Shown piece after piece: positions 27,623-35,942 of a stretch of DNA of 54,406 nucleotides. A program made the translations under genes and the position numbers. The notes under the pieces were generated by a model. It was given only the letters and a program-made list of their open reading frames with translations. It had not been told where the DNA came from and ran no database searches. The DNA is from Bacteroidaceae bacterium (GTDB taxonomy: Bacteria > Bacteroidota > Bacteroidia > Bacteroidales > Muribaculaceae), in the NCBI GenBank assembly GCA_021768245.1, contig JAETNO010000023.1:1-54406 (forward strand), read 5' to 3'. Every line of letters begins with the position of its first letter. Positions within the stretch are counted from its first letter, which is position 1.

Positions 27623-29086
27623 TTATTTCTTCTTCATAGGGTCGCAGGTCAGCCCCACGCCGAGTTTCTTGAATATCTTGCGGTCGACTTCGCCGAGCAT
27701 GACAGTGGAATGTACCTGGCATCCGTCGAGCTGGGGGAGCATTTCGAGGGCGCGGCGGCAGTTTTCGTCGTGGGTCGAGAGGACGGAAAGGGCCACGAGC
27801 ACTTCGTCGGTGTGGAGGCGGGGGTTGTGGCTGCGCAGATAGTTGGTCTTGGTGTGCTGTATCGGCTCTATCATTGCCTGCGGGATTAGCTTGACGGAGT
27901 GGTCGATACCGGCGAGGTGTTTGACGGCGTTGAGGATGAGCGCCGCGCTCGGGCCGAGCAGGGAGCTGGTCTCGGCGGTGATTATTGTCCCGTCGGCAAG
28001 CTCTATGGCGGAGCAGGGGACTCCGCTGCGCTCCGCACGCTCCTTGGCTGCGCGGATTGGACGGCGGTAGGAGGTGTCGATTTTGGCCTGCTTGAAGAGG
28101 AGGGCAATCTTGCTGACCTCGGCCTCGTTGCCGTCGCCCTCGGCGAAGCGGTTGAGGGCTGTGTAGTAGCGGCGGATGATTTCGTTTTTCGAGGCGTCGC
28201 AGCAGACCTCGTCGTCATCGATGCAGAAGCCCACCATGTTGACTCCCATGTCGGTCGGCGACTTGTAGGGGTTTTCTCCGTAGATTCCTTCGAAGAGGGC
28301 GTTGAGCACGGGGAATATCTCGATGTCGCGGTTATAGTTGATTGCTGTCTTTCCGTAGGCCTCGAGGTGGAAGGGGTCAATCATGTTGACGTCGTTGAGG
28401 TCGGCGGTGGCGGCCTCGTAGGCTATGTTGACGGGGTGTTTGAGCGGGAGGCTCCACACGGGGAAGGTCTCGAACTTGGCATAGCCTGCCTCGATGCCCC
28501 GCTTGTGCTCGTTGTAGAGCTGGCTGAGGCAGACGGCCATCTTGCCGCTTCCGGGTCCCGGGGCGGTGACGATTACGAGCGGGCGCGAGGTCTCTACATA
28601 GTCGTTGCGTCCGAAGCCCTCGTCGGAGTCGATGAGGTCGACATTGGTGGGATAGCCGTCGATGGTGTAGTGGTAGTAGGTGGTGATGCCCATTCGCTCA
28701 AGGCGCTGTCGGAAGGCGTCGGCGCTGTTCTGGCCGTTATAGTGGGTAATCACGACTGAACCCACGAGGAACCCGCGTCGCTGGAACTCTGTGCGCAGGC
28801 GCAGGACGTCCATATCGTAGGTGATGCCGAGGTCGCCGCGCACCTTGTTTTTCTCTATGTCGAGGGCGCTGATTACTATCACTATCTCGGCGTGGTCGCT
28901 GAGCTGGCTGAGCATGCGCAGCTTGCTGTCGGGCTGGAAGCCGGGGAGCACGCGGCTTGCGTGGTGGTCGTCGAAGAGCTTGCCCCCGAGTTCGAGGTAA
29001 AGCTTGTTGCCGAACTGCGCTATGCGCTCGCGGATGTGCTCCGACTGAATCTTGAGATATTTCTCGTTGTCAAAACCGTATTTCAT
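27623..29086 (-). CDS. DUF1846 family protein
   Basis: Protein of about 487 residues matching the DUF1846 family, found widely in Firmicutes and Bacteroidota with no firmly established role. It contains the P-loop-like APGPGSGKMAVCLSQLYNEH segment, RRGFLVGSVVITHYNGQNSA and a long conserved GYAKFETFPVWSLPLKHPVN block. The ATG at 29086 is used; a TTG four codons earlier lies inside the promoter -7 box and is unlikely. First gene of a pair with the CNNM transporter. Confidence 0.85.
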   Translation of the reverse strand: MKYGFDNEKYLKIQSEHIRERIAQFGNKLYLELGGKLFDDHHASRVLPGFQPDSKLRMLSQLSDHAEIVIVISALDIEKNKVRGDLGITYDMDVLRLRTEFQRRGFLVGSVVITHYNGQNSADAFRQRLERMGITTYYHYTIDGYPTNVDLIDSDEGFGRNDYVETSRPLVIVTAPGPGSGKMAVCLSQLYNEHKRGIEAGYAKFETFPVWSLPLKHPVNIAYEAATADLNDVNMIDPFHLEAYGKTAINYNRDIEIFPVLNALFEGIYGENPYKSPTDMGVNMVGFCIDDDEVCCDASKNEIIRRYYTALNRFAEGDGNEAEVSKIALLFKQAKIDTSYRRPIRAAKERAERSGVPCSAIELADGTIITAETSSLLGPSAALILNAVKHLAGIDHSVKLIPQAMIEPIQHTKTNYLRSHNPRLHTDEVLVALSVLSTHDENCRRALEMLPQLDGCQVHSTVMLGEVDRKIFKKLGVGLTCDPMKKK

Positions 29087-29094
29087 AACGGGTT

Positions 29095-29103
29095 GCAAAG
29101 TTA
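29095..29103 (-). promoter_or_regulatory. -7 box of the DUF1846-CNNM operon
   Basis: TAACTTTGC on the minus strand, 8 bases before the ATG, implies a very short leader. The -33 element is poor (CTTG at about the right distance). Confidence 0.6.
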
Positions 29104-29137
29104 ACGATTTTTTGCAGAATCCGCAAGCCGCGACCCC

Positions 29138-29218
29138 TTATTATCATTATCACTTGGAATGATAAAAGTGAGAAAATTCTCATTCCGCCCTGTAATGAGA
29201 AATGAGAAAATGAGAATA
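29138..29218 (-). repeat. Palindromic intergenic repeat family, copy A
   Basis: Read on the minus strand it aligns almost base for base with copy B at 31476-31559. Shared blocks include ATTCTCATTTT, GGAATGAGAATTTT, TCACTTTT, TCATTCC and GTGATAATGATAA. The ends are imperfect inverted repeats. Confidence 0.8.
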
Positions 29219-29396
29219 TCTGTGGGAAACCGGTTTTTTTAACCAAGTTCTTTCCATAATCGCAGTCGGAAGCTGCCATGCAGTGCTTATCTTTGCCTCA
29301 GCCTTCTTCCGCACTCCGCATTTCCATCTTCTCAGAGAGATACGGAGAGGGGAGTCGTGCCCTCGCTTTGGCTCTCGGTATAAATGCCTGTAAATA

Positions 29397-29427
29397 CTTG
29401 CATTATTGAATATTTTGATTAATTTTG
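29397..29427 (+). promoter_or_regulatory. Promoter of the ORF6N gene
   Basis: CTTG (29397-29400), 19 bases, TAATTTTG (29420-29427); the ATG is at 29447. One mismatch to the -33 box. Confidence 0.65.
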
Positions 29428-29446
29428 TAGTCTAATCCAGCTCTCA

Positions 29447-30382
29447 ATGAAAGAAAACGAAGACAAAAATAAATTTGAGTTAATTACAGATTCGACGCGA
29501 ACGGCATTGTTACCGATAGAAAATCTCATCCATGTGGTTAGAGGTCAGCAGGTGATGCTGGATAGTGATTTGGCACGATTGTACGGGGTTGAAACTAAAT
29601 ATCTTAAAAGAGCTGTTAAATCGAATATCAATCGTTTTCCCTCAGATTTTATGTTTGAGGTTGACCGGGAAGAGTTTGATAGTTTGAGGTGCAAAAATTG
29701 CACCTCAAATATAGATTCGACTCGTGGGGGAACAAGATATATGCCATTTGCCTTCACCGAGAATGGCGTCGCTATGTTGAGCAGTGTGTTGCGGTCAAGG
29801 ACTGCCATTGAGGTCAATATTCAAATTATGAGGGCGTTTACAGCCATGCGCAGTTTCATGATGAGCAATGCCCATATGTTCCAGAGGCTCGAAACCATAG
29901 AGCACCACCAACTACTCCTGCATAAGCATCAGACGGAAACCGATAGGAAGATTGAGGAGGTGCTGAGCCGTCTCGACAGCCGTGAATCAGAACCGATAGA
30001 GGGTTTCTTCTTTGAGGGTCAGATATTTGACGCATATACCCTTGTCTCGGATTTGGTCAGAAAAGCAAAAAGGCGAATAATCTTGATTGACAATTATGTG
30101 GATGATAGGGTGCTTAGAGTACTGGACAAGCGTAAAGATGAGGTTTCAGCGATTATATACACTGACCCGAGACGCTCCCATATAGCCATGGATCTTAAAA
30201 GGCATAATGCCCAGTATCCTCAGATAGAAGTCAGGGATTGTGGCAATGTCCACGATAGGTTTCTTATAATAGATGATATTGTTTATTTCATAGGCGGCTC
30301 GATAAAGGACCTCGGGAAGAAAATCGTTGCTTTCAGCCGTATGCGGCAGAGTCCTGACGGGATTCTGTCAAAACTTAGGTGA
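29447..30382 (+). CDS. ORF6N-domain protein with C-terminal PLD-like domain
   Basis: The 311-residue protein starts with an ORF6N DNA-binding domain (about 22-115), including RGQQVMLDSDLARLYGVETK and TRYMPFAFTENGVAMLSSVL. A coiled-coil-like linker (about 125-180) follows, then a C-terminal domain (about 188-311). That domain has the phospholipase-D-like half-motif HDRFLIID (269-276) and GGSIKDLGKK, in which the usual HxK is HDR. ORF6N is known from phage antirepressors and Bacteroidota chromosomal proteins. The nuclease-like tail suggests a DNA-acting or defence role, but this is inference. It is a single gene with its own promoter and terminator, AT-richer than its neighbours, so acquisition by transfer is plausible. 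Confidence 0.85.
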   Translation: MKENEDKNKFELITDSTRTALLPIENLIHVVRGQQVMLDSDLARLYGVETKYLKRAVKSNINRFPSDFMFEVDREEFDSLRCKNCTSNIDSTRGGTRYMPFAFTENGVAMLSSVLRSRTAIEVNIQIMRAFTAMRSFMMSNAHMFQRLETIEHHQLLLHKHQTETDRKIEEVLSRLDSRESEPIEGFFFEGQIFDAYTLVSDLVRKAKRRIILIDNYVDDRVLRVLDKRKDEVSAIIYTDPRRSHIAMDLKRHNAQYPQIEVRDCGNVHDRFLIIDDIVYFIGGSIKDLGKKIVAFSRMRQSPDGILSKLR

Positions 30383-30390
30383 TATTTAGG

Positions 30391-30428
30391 GATGGCATCC
30401 CTGGATTACGCTTTGATAGGATGCCATC
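30391..30428. terminator. Bidirectional terminator-like hairpin
   Basis: Perfect 10-base arms GATGGCATCC (30391-30400) and GGATGCCATC (30419-30428) with an 18-base loop, between the convergent ORF6N and aldo/keto reductase genes. Confidence 0.7.
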
Positions 30429-30437
30429 ATATGGTTT

Positions 30438-31448
30438 TCAGACAATACCTTCCAGGGCTTTGTCGATGAGGGATAGTTCGGCGGGGGTGAAGGAGGTCTT
30501 GTCGACGGCTTTTATGGAGTCGGCGAGCTGGGCTGTGGAGCTGCACCCCACTATCACGGAGGTGACGCGCTTGTCGCTGAGCACCCACGACAGGGCCATT
30601 TCGGCGAGGCTCTGCGAGCGTGAGCGGGCTATGGCGTCGAGTGTCCTGATGCGGTCTATTAGCTCGGAGGTGAGCTGTTCGGCCTTAAGGAATTTCCCTT
30701 CCGATGCACGTGAGCCTTCGGGGATACCGTTGAGATAGCGGTCGGTCAGTATGCCCTGGGCCAGCGGGGAGAAGGCTATGAAGCCACATCCCGCTTCCGA
30801 GGCCGAGTCGAGCACGCCGTCGGAGGCTACGCGGCGGTCGAGGAGGTTGTAGCGGTCCTGGAAGAGCAGACAGGGGGTGTCGTGGCTGCGGAGGTAGTCG
30901 AAGGCGAAGCGTTCGGCCTCCACGGGCCAGCGTGAGATGCCTACGTAGAGGGCCTTGCCACGGCGCACTATGTCGACGAGTGCCTGGAGCGTCTCTTCGA
31001 GGGGTGTGGAGGGGTCGTAGCGGTGGCTGTAGAATATGTCGACATAGTCGAGCTCCATGCGCCGCAGGCTCTGGTCGATGGATGCCATGAGATATTTCCT
31101 TGAACCCCAGTTGCCGTATGGGCCGGGCCACATGTCGTAGCCAGCTTTGGTGGCTATGAACATTTCGTCGCGGTAGGGGCGGAATGACTTGCGCATCAGC
31201 TGGCCGAATGTCTCCTCGGCAGTGCCGTAGCCCGGGCCGTAGTTGTTGGCGAGGTCGAAGGAGGTGATGCCGTGGTCGAAGGCGAAGCGCATTATGTCCT
31301 TGCTGCGGGAGAGGGGGGAGGTTTCGCCGAAATTGTGCCAGAATCCGAGCGATATCTGCGGCAGGAGGATGCCGCTGCGCCCGCAGCGCGAGTAGCGCAT
31401 GCCACTTTCGTAGCGGTCGTCGGCAGCTTTGTAGATTGCTTCTGTCAT
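30438..31448 (-). CDS. Aldo/keto reductase (YghZ-like)
   Basis: NADPH-dependent oxidoreductase of 336 residues with a TIM-barrel fold. The catalytic tetrad is visible: Asp and Tyr in FDLANNYGPGYG, Lys in IATKAGYDMWPGPYG and His in DIFYSHRYDPSTPLEE. A C-terminal cofactor-binding stretch VTSVIVGCSSTAQL is present. It most resembles the L-glyceraldehyde-3-phosphate/methylglyoxal reductase group. The true substrate is unknown. It is transcribed alone; a palindromic repeat (copy B) lies 28 bases upstream of its start. Confidence 0.88.
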   Translation of the reverse strand: MTEAIYKAADDRYESGMRYSRCGRSGILLPQISLGFWHNFGETSPLSRSKDIMRFAFDHGITSFDLANNYGPGYGTAEETFGQLMRKSFRPYRDEMFIATKAGYDMWPGPYGNWGSRKYLMASIDQSLRRMELDYVDIFYSHRYDPSTPLEETLQALVDIVRRGKALYVGISRWPVEAERFAFDYLRSHDTPCLLFQDRYNLLDRRVASDGVLDSASEAGCGFIAFSPLAQGILTDRYLNGIPEGSRASEGKFLKAEQLTSELIDRIRTLDAIARSRSQSLAEMALSWVLSDKRVTSVIVGCSSTAQLADSIKAVDKTSFTPAELSLIDKALEGIV

Positions 31449-31475
31449 GTGGGGATTTTCTGTTTGGTTATGGAA

Positions 31476-31559
31476 TTCTCATTTTATCACTTTCTCATTT
31501 CAAGGCAGAATGAGAATTTTATCACTTTTCTCATTCCCGTGATAATGATAAAATGAGAA
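31476..31559 (+). repeat. Palindromic intergenic repeat family, copy B
   Basis: An 84-base element with perfect 14-base terminal inverted repeats, TTCTCATTTTATCA (31476-31489) and TGATAAAATGAGAA (31546-31559). An internal TTCTCATT/AATGAGAA pairing lies at about 31493-31516. It is built of repeated TCATT-type units and directly abuts the tRNA-Ser terminator, supplying its T-rich tail. Confidence 0.85.
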
Positions 31560-31562
31560 AAG

Positions 31563-31578
31563 AGCCACAAGCGTGGCT
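31563..31578 (-). terminator. Terminator of tRNA-Ser
   Basis: Stem AGCCAC/GTGGCT with a 4-base loop, followed on the minus strand by CTTTTCTCATTTT. The T-rich tail is the end of repeat copy B. Confidence 0.7.
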
Positions 31579-31600
31579 TGTAGCTCCTTTGTCATTTCAG

Positions 31601-31687
31601 CGGAAGGACAGGGATTCGAACCCTGGGTTCCCGTAAGGGAACAACGGTTTTCGAGACCGCCCCGATCGACCACTCCGGCATCCTTCC
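31601..31687 (-). tRNA. tRNA-Ser (CGA anticodon)
   Basis: 87-base tRNA with acceptor arms GGAAGGA/TCCTTCC plus discriminator G, and the T-arm loop GGTTCGAATCC. The long variable arm (GTTCCCTTACGGGAAC region) is typical of tRNA-Ser. The anticodon loop CTCGAAA gives CGA, reading UCG. CCA is not encoded. Confidence 0.95.
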
Positions 31688-31764
31688 TTAATTCCCGGCG
31701 GGCTGTCGGCTGTGCGCAATGACTTTGCCTTGGCGCGTTGCGTCGTGGTTTTTCGAATCACGGT

Positions 31765-31799
31765 GCAAAGGTAGGAATTTTTTTTGAATGCCGGACAAT
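31765..31799 (-). promoter_or_regulatory. Promoter of tRNA-Ser
   Basis: TACCTTTGC (31765-31773) matches the -7 box. An ATTG lies at 31796-31799, 22 bases away, slightly longer than the usual spacing. Confidence 0.6.
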
Positions 31800-31803
31800 T
31801 TTT

Positions 31804-32085
31804 TCAATTGTTTTTCTCTTCAGGCAGTGGCTGCGGTGAGCGGGCAGCGTTCTGAAGGTCGGTGGCTTCCCGCTTTTCGAAGCGTTTCGCCTCTCCGCGG
31901 CGTTCGTAACCGCGTCCGATGAGCATCAGTATGCCTCCGGCGAAGATTACGCCGCAGATTGTCAGTGTGGTCACCCATGTGGCTAAGGCCAGCGTGCCTG
32001 CCACCATCATTATCAGATAGGCCACCACCACTCCCATCAGGAGGATGAAGCCGAACCAGAATAAGCCTTTTCCAAACGATTTCAT
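31804..32085 (-). CDS. Small membrane protein of unknown function
   Basis: A 93-residue protein with two hydrophobic segments (about 8-31 and 36-57), a basic, charged stretch (GYERRGEAKRFEKREATD) and a Pro/Glu-rich tail. It is not recognised as a named family. It lies 93 bases behind thiH on the same strand and may be read through from the thiamine operon, but nothing links it to thiamine. The start at 32085 is the only ATG that precedes the first membrane segment. Confidence 0.65.
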   Translation of the reverse strand: MKSFGKGLFWFGFILLMGVVVAYLIMMVAGTLALATWVTTLTICGVIFAGGILMLIGRGYERRGEAKRFEKREATDLQNAARSPQPLPEEKNN

Positions 32086-32178
32086 AAGCGCGGATTGTGT
32101 TAAAAACGTGATTGTATATAACTATAAGGCTTATGCGGGCCGCTTTGTTCGATGGGAGGGCGGGGTGCGGGGTCGGAG

Positions 32179-33288
32179 TCAGTCGAAGACTTTGTCCCAG
32201 TCTTTCCACACGGCTTCGTAGCCGAGGCTGCGGATGTCGGCGGCGACTGCTTCGGGAGAGCGCGGGTCGGAGACTTCGAACTGCTCGAGGGCGTCGGGGG
32301 TGGAGCAGTAGCCTCCGGGCTCTGTCTTGCTGCCTGCGCTCATGGAGGTGACGCCGAGTTTCATCATGTTGGCGCGGAAGGCGGGGTCCTCGCGCGTGGA
32401 GTAGGAGATGTCGACGTCGTGGTCGAAGATGCGGAAGGCGAAGGTGGCCTGGGCGAGTTCGCGGTCGCTCATGATGATTTTGGGCTGGTAGCCTCCTTCG
32501 GCGGGGCACATGCGCGGGAAGTTGATGGAATACCGCGTACGCCAGTAGTTCCTGCGGAGGTAGCGGAGGTGGCGCGCCATCATCGTGAGGTCTGTGCGCC
32601 AGTCCTCGAGCCCGATGAGCACTCCCATGCCGATTTTATGGACTCCTGCCTGCCCCATGCGGTCGAAGCCGTTGACCCTCCATTCGAAGAACGATTTCAT
32701 CCCTTTGGGGTGGTAGTTGCGGTAGTTCGCTTCATGATAGGTCTCCTGGAAGCAGACCACTCCGTTGAGGCCGCTGCCGATGAGGCGTTCGTAGTGCTCG
32801 CGCTTCATTGGCATGACCTCGATGGTCAGGTTGTTGAAGTAGGGGCGGGCAGTCCTGAGCACTTTCTCGATGTATTCCACGCCGTTGAGCGAAGGGAATT
32901 CGCCGGAGACTATCAGCAGGTTCTCGAACGGGCCGAGACGCCTGATAGCCTCACACTCGGCTTTGACCTGCTCCATCGTCAGTGTGACGCGCTCCAGGGG
33001 GTTGCCATGGTTGAATCCGCAGTAGACGCAGAAGTTGGTACAGGCGTTGGAGACGTAGAGGGGGATATACATTGATATCGTCTTTCCGAAACGCTCGAGG
33101 GTGTAGCGGTGGCTGAGCTGGGCCATCTGTTCGAGATAGGGCCCGGCAGCGGGCGATATGAGGGCCATGAAGTCGTCGACACTAAGGTGCTCCTTGCGCA
33201 GGGCGGCTTCGACGTGGGCTGCGGTGCGCGATTGGATGAAACGCGTGGTTTCGTCCCAGTCATATTTTTTCAGTTCGTCGGAAAACAT
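32179..33288 (-). CDS. thiH: 2-iminoacetate synthase (ThiH)
   Basis: Radical-SAM enzyme that cleaves tyrosine to dehydroglycine (2-iminoacetate), the C2-N unit of the thiazole ring. The 369-residue protein has the CX3CX2C cluster motif CTNFCVYC near residue 85, followed by GFNHGNPLERVTL, and the NFPRMCPAEGGYQ stretch typical of ThiH. This marks the tyrosine-dependent, anaerobe-type route rather than ThiO. Last clear gene of the thi operon, 57 bases behind thiC. Confidence 0.95.
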   Translation of the reverse strand: MFSDELKKYDWDETTRFIQSRTAAHVEAALRKEHLSVDDFMALISPAAGPYLEQMAQLSHRYTLERFGKTISMYIPLYVSNACTNFCVYCGFNHGNPLERVTLTMEQVKAECEAIRRLGPFENLLIVSGEFPSLNGVEYIEKVLRTARPYFNNLTIEVMPMKREHYERLIGSGLNGVVCFQETYHEANYRNYHPKGMKSFFEWRVNGFDRMGQAGVHKIGMGVLIGLEDWRTDLTMMARHLRYLRRNYWRTRYSINFPRMCPAEGGYQPKIIMSDRELAQATFAFRIFDHDVDISYSTREDPAFRANMMKLGVTSMSAGSKTEPGGYCSTPDALEQFEVSDPRSPEAVAADIRSLGYEAVWKDWDKVFD

Positions 33289-33345
33289 TTTTCAGTCAGA
33301 TGGGGGGATGGTTGTGTCGGGGAGGGGAGCGGTGTGCGGGCCGGT

Positions 33346-35049
33346 TCAGCGCGCGCAGTCGTCGACGAGTTGCTGGGTGATGCGCATGGCACAGAAGTTG
33401 GGGCCGCACATGGTGCAGAAGTGGTCGTCGTCGACCTTGTGGCTCTCCACATAGTACTGACGCGCCCTCGCGGGGTCGAGCGAGAGGTTGAACTGGTCTT
33501 TCCAGCGGAATTCGAAGCGGGCCTTGCTCATGGCGTCGTCGCGCACCTGTGCCCCGGGATGTCCCTTGGCGAGGTCGGCGGCGTGGGCGGCAATCTTGTA
33601 GGTAATGACGCCGTTGCGCACGTCCTCGAGGTTGGGGAGGGCGAGGTGTTCCTTGGGGGTCACGTAGCATATCATCGCCGTGCCCATCCATGCAATCTGC
33701 GCGGCTCCGATGGCCGAGGTGATATGGTCGTAGCCGGGGGCGATGTCGGTGGTCAGCGGACCGAGAGTGTAGAATGGGGCTTCGTGGCACTTGTCGAGCT
33801 GCCGCTCCATGTTCTCGCGGATTTTATGCATTGGCACGTGGCCCGGGCCTTCGATGAGCACCTGGACATTGTGGCGCCAGGCGATTTCGGTCAGCTCGCC
33901 GAGCACGTCGAGTTCGAGGAACTGGGAGCGGTCGTTGGCATCGTGGATTGAGCCCGGGCGCAGGCCGTCGCCGAGCGACACGGCCACGTCGTAGGCGGCG
34001 AGGATTTCGCAGATTTCGTCGAAGTGGGTATAGAGAAAGTTCTCGCTGTCGTGGATTACGGCCCAGCGGGTCATTATCGAACCTCCTCGGCTCACTATGC
34101 CCGTGAGTCGCTCCTGTACCATGTCGGCATGGGCGCGCAGTGCGCCTGCATGTATCGTGAAGTAGTCCACTCCCTGTTCGGCCTGCTCAATGAGGGTGTC
34201 GCGGTAGATTTCCCATGTCAGGTCCTCGACCTTGCCGCCTACCTTCTCGAGAGCCTGATAGACGGGGACGGTTCCCACGGGGACGGGGCAGTTGCGGATA
34301 ATCCATTCGCGTGTCTCATGGATGTTGTCGCCCGTGGAGAGGTCCATGAGGGTGTCGCCTCCCCAGTAGCAGCTCCATACGGCCTTGCTCACCTCTTCCT
34401 CGATGCCCGAGGAGAGGGCGGAGTTGCCGATGTTGGTGTTGAGTTTCACGAGGAAGTTGCGCCCTATGACCATCGGCTCGGCTTCGGGGTGGTTGGGGTT
34501 GGCGGGAATGACGGCACGGCCTGCGGCCACTTCCTGACGGACGAATTCGGGGGTGATGTGGCTTTCGATGCCGAGCGCACCGGCATTGTTGTTCTCGCGT
34601 ATGGCCACATATTCCATCTCGGGGGTGATTATTCCTTGGCGGGCGAGGGCCATCTGGGTGATTGCCTTTCCCTCCTTGGCGCGCAGGGGAGCGTAGCGGT
34701 GGGCGAAGCGTATCGCATCGAGGCTGCTGTCTGCTTCGCGCATGCGTCCGTAGTCGGAGGTGATGTGCGGGAGGCGTTCAAGGTCGTCGCGCCGGGCTGT
34801 CCACTCTTCGCGTATGCGCGGGAGGCCTTCGTTGATGTCGACTTTCACTGCGGGGTCGGTGTAGACGCCGCTGGTGTCGTAGACGTAGACGGGGGCGTTC
34901 TGGCGGGTGAGCTTCTCGCCGTCGACGATTCTGACCGTCGGCGTAAGGTTGACACGGCGCATGGCCACCTTTATCGGATGGAGCTCGCCGTCGATATATA
35001 CTTTCTCGGAACCGGGGTAGGAGTTCACGTCGATGTTTTCGATTTTCAT
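33346..35049 (-). CDS. thiC: Phosphomethylpyrimidine synthase (ThiC)
   Basis: Radical-SAM rearrangement of aminoimidazole ribotide to hydroxymethylpyrimidine phosphate, the pyrimidine branch of thiamine synthesis. The 567-residue protein has the family's C-terminal cluster motif CX2CX4C (CTMCGPNFC, about residue 548), GDGLRPGSIHDANDRSQ and EGPGHVPMHKI. Length and order are normal. It is in the middle of the thi operon, 74 bases behind thiG. Confidence 0.97.
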   Translation of the reverse strand: MKIENIDVNSYPGSEKVYIDGELHPIKVAMRRVNLTPTVRIVDGEKLTRQNAPVYVYDTSGVYTDPAVKVDINEGLPRIREEWTARRDDLERLPHITSDYGRMREADSSLDAIRFAHRYAPLRAKEGKAITQMALARQGIITPEMEYVAIRENNNAGALGIESHITPEFVRQEVAAGRAVIPANPNHPEAEPMVIGRNFLVKLNTNIGNSALSSGIEEEVSKAVWSCYWGGDTLMDLSTGDNIHETREWIIRNCPVPVGTVPVYQALEKVGGKVEDLTWEIYRDTLIEQAEQGVDYFTIHAGALRAHADMVQERLTGIVSRGGSIMTRWAVIHDSENFLYTHFDEICEILAAYDVAVSLGDGLRPGSIHDANDRSQFLELDVLGELTEIAWRHNVQVLIEGPGHVPMHKIRENMERQLDKCHEAPFYTLGPLTTDIAPGYDHITSAIGAAQIAWMGTAMICYVTPKEHLALPNLEDVRNGVITYKIAAHAADLAKGHPGAQVRDDAMSKARFEFRWKDQFNLSLDPARARQYYVESHKVDDDHFCTMCGPNFCAMRITQQLVDDCAR

Positions 35050-35123
35050 TATCGGGTGTTTTTTCTATGTCAGTGAAAAGGGGGGGAGAGACTGTAGCCT
35101 GCTGCCTGATTCAGGGCAGTTTC

Positions 35124-35900
35124 TTAGAGGTTGAGGAATTCGGTGAGCGGACTGGTCGCGGAGGCTGACTGCGACACGGCTCCGAGCCCTGCGAGATAGG
35201 CTTTGCGCCCTGCTTCGACAGCGAGTCTGAAGGCGTCGGCCATGGCCACGGGGTCGCCGGCCACTGCTATGGCGGTGTTGACGAGCACGGCGTCAGCTCC
35301 CATCTCCATGGCGTCGGCGGCGTGGGAGGGTGCCCCGAGTCCCGCGTCTACCACTACGGGCACACGGCTCTCGCTGATGATTATCTCGAGAAAATCGCGC
35401 GTCTTTAGCCCCTTGTTGGTGCCTATGGGCGCTCCGAGAGGCATGACGGCGGCAGTCCCGACCTCTTCGAGACGCTTGCACAGCACGGGGTCGGCCTGGA
35501 TGTAGGGGAGCACCTTGAATCCCTCCTTGGCGAGCATTTCAGTGGCCTTGAGGGTCTCGACAGGGTCGGGAAGCAGATATTTGGGGTCGGGATGGATTTC
35601 GAGCTTTATGAAGTCGGTGCCGAAGCAGTCGCGCGCGAGTTTGGCGGCGAGCACCGCTTCGTCGGCCGTGCGCACTCCCGAAGTGTTGGGCAGGAACTGC
35701 ACGTGGTCGCGGTTGATGTGGCGCAGCATGTCGTCCTCTTCCTCGTGGTCCATGTCGATGCGCTTCATGGCCACTGTTATCATTTCCGAGCCCGAGGCTA
35801 TGATTGAGTCGAGCATCAGGCGGTTGGAGGAGAATTTGCCCGTGCCTACGAAGAGGCGCGAGGTGAAGTCTTTTCCTCCGATGGTTAGAATGTCGTTCAT
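35124..35900 (-). CDS. thiG: Thiazole synthase (ThiG)
   Basis: Assembles the thiazole phosphate from deoxyxylulose phosphate, ThiS thiocarboxylate and iminoacetate. The 258-residue TIM-barrel protein has the Schiff-base Lys in FIKLEIHPDPKYLLPD, PLGAPIGTNKGL and VVVDAGLGAPSHAADAMEMG. It ends in a typical short C-terminus. Encoded between thiE and thiC. Confidence 0.96.
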   Translation of the reverse strand: MNDILTIGGKDFTSRLFVGTGKFSSNRLMLDSIIASGSEMITVAMKRIDMDHEEEDDMLRHINRDHVQFLPNTSGVRTADEAVLAAKLARDCFGTDFIKLEIHPDPKYLLPDPVETLKATEMLAKEGFKVLPYIQADPVLCKRLEEVGTAAVMPLGAPIGTNKGLKTRDFLEIIISESRVPVVVDAGLGAPSHAADAMEMGADAVLVNTAIAVAGDPVAMADAFRLAVEAGRKAYLAGLGAVSQSASATSPLTEFLNL

Positions 35901-35942
35901 ATATATGATATGTGGATGGTTTTTGTTTCTGTCTGGGGCTTT

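Larger units (their letters stand above)
29087..29446. other. 360-base divergent intergenic region with repeat copy A
   Basis: It holds the DUF1846 -7 box (29095-29103), a copy of the palindromic repeat family (29138-29218) and the ORF6N promoter (29397-29427). There is an isolated TATCTTTGC box at 29288-29296 on the plus strand without a matching TTTG. No open frame or recognised RNA is seen between 29220 and 29395. Confidence 0.7.

Noticed and set aside
26940..27722. A 260-codon minus-strand frame
   Set aside because: Out-of-frame shadow of the CNNM gene and the end of the DUF1846 gene, rich in Arg, His and Pro.
29138..29218. A CRISPR array suggested by repeated TCATT units
   Set aside because: There are no regular spacers and no cas genes; the repeats form a palindromic element instead.
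33109..33951. A 280-codon plus-strand frame
   Set aside because: It is antisense to thiH and thiC and spans their junction, with no recognisable domain.
34024..35076. A 350-codon open frame on the plus strand
   Set aside because: It is antisense to thiC, whose sequence is fully conserved; the predicted peptide is low-complexity and matches no family pattern.
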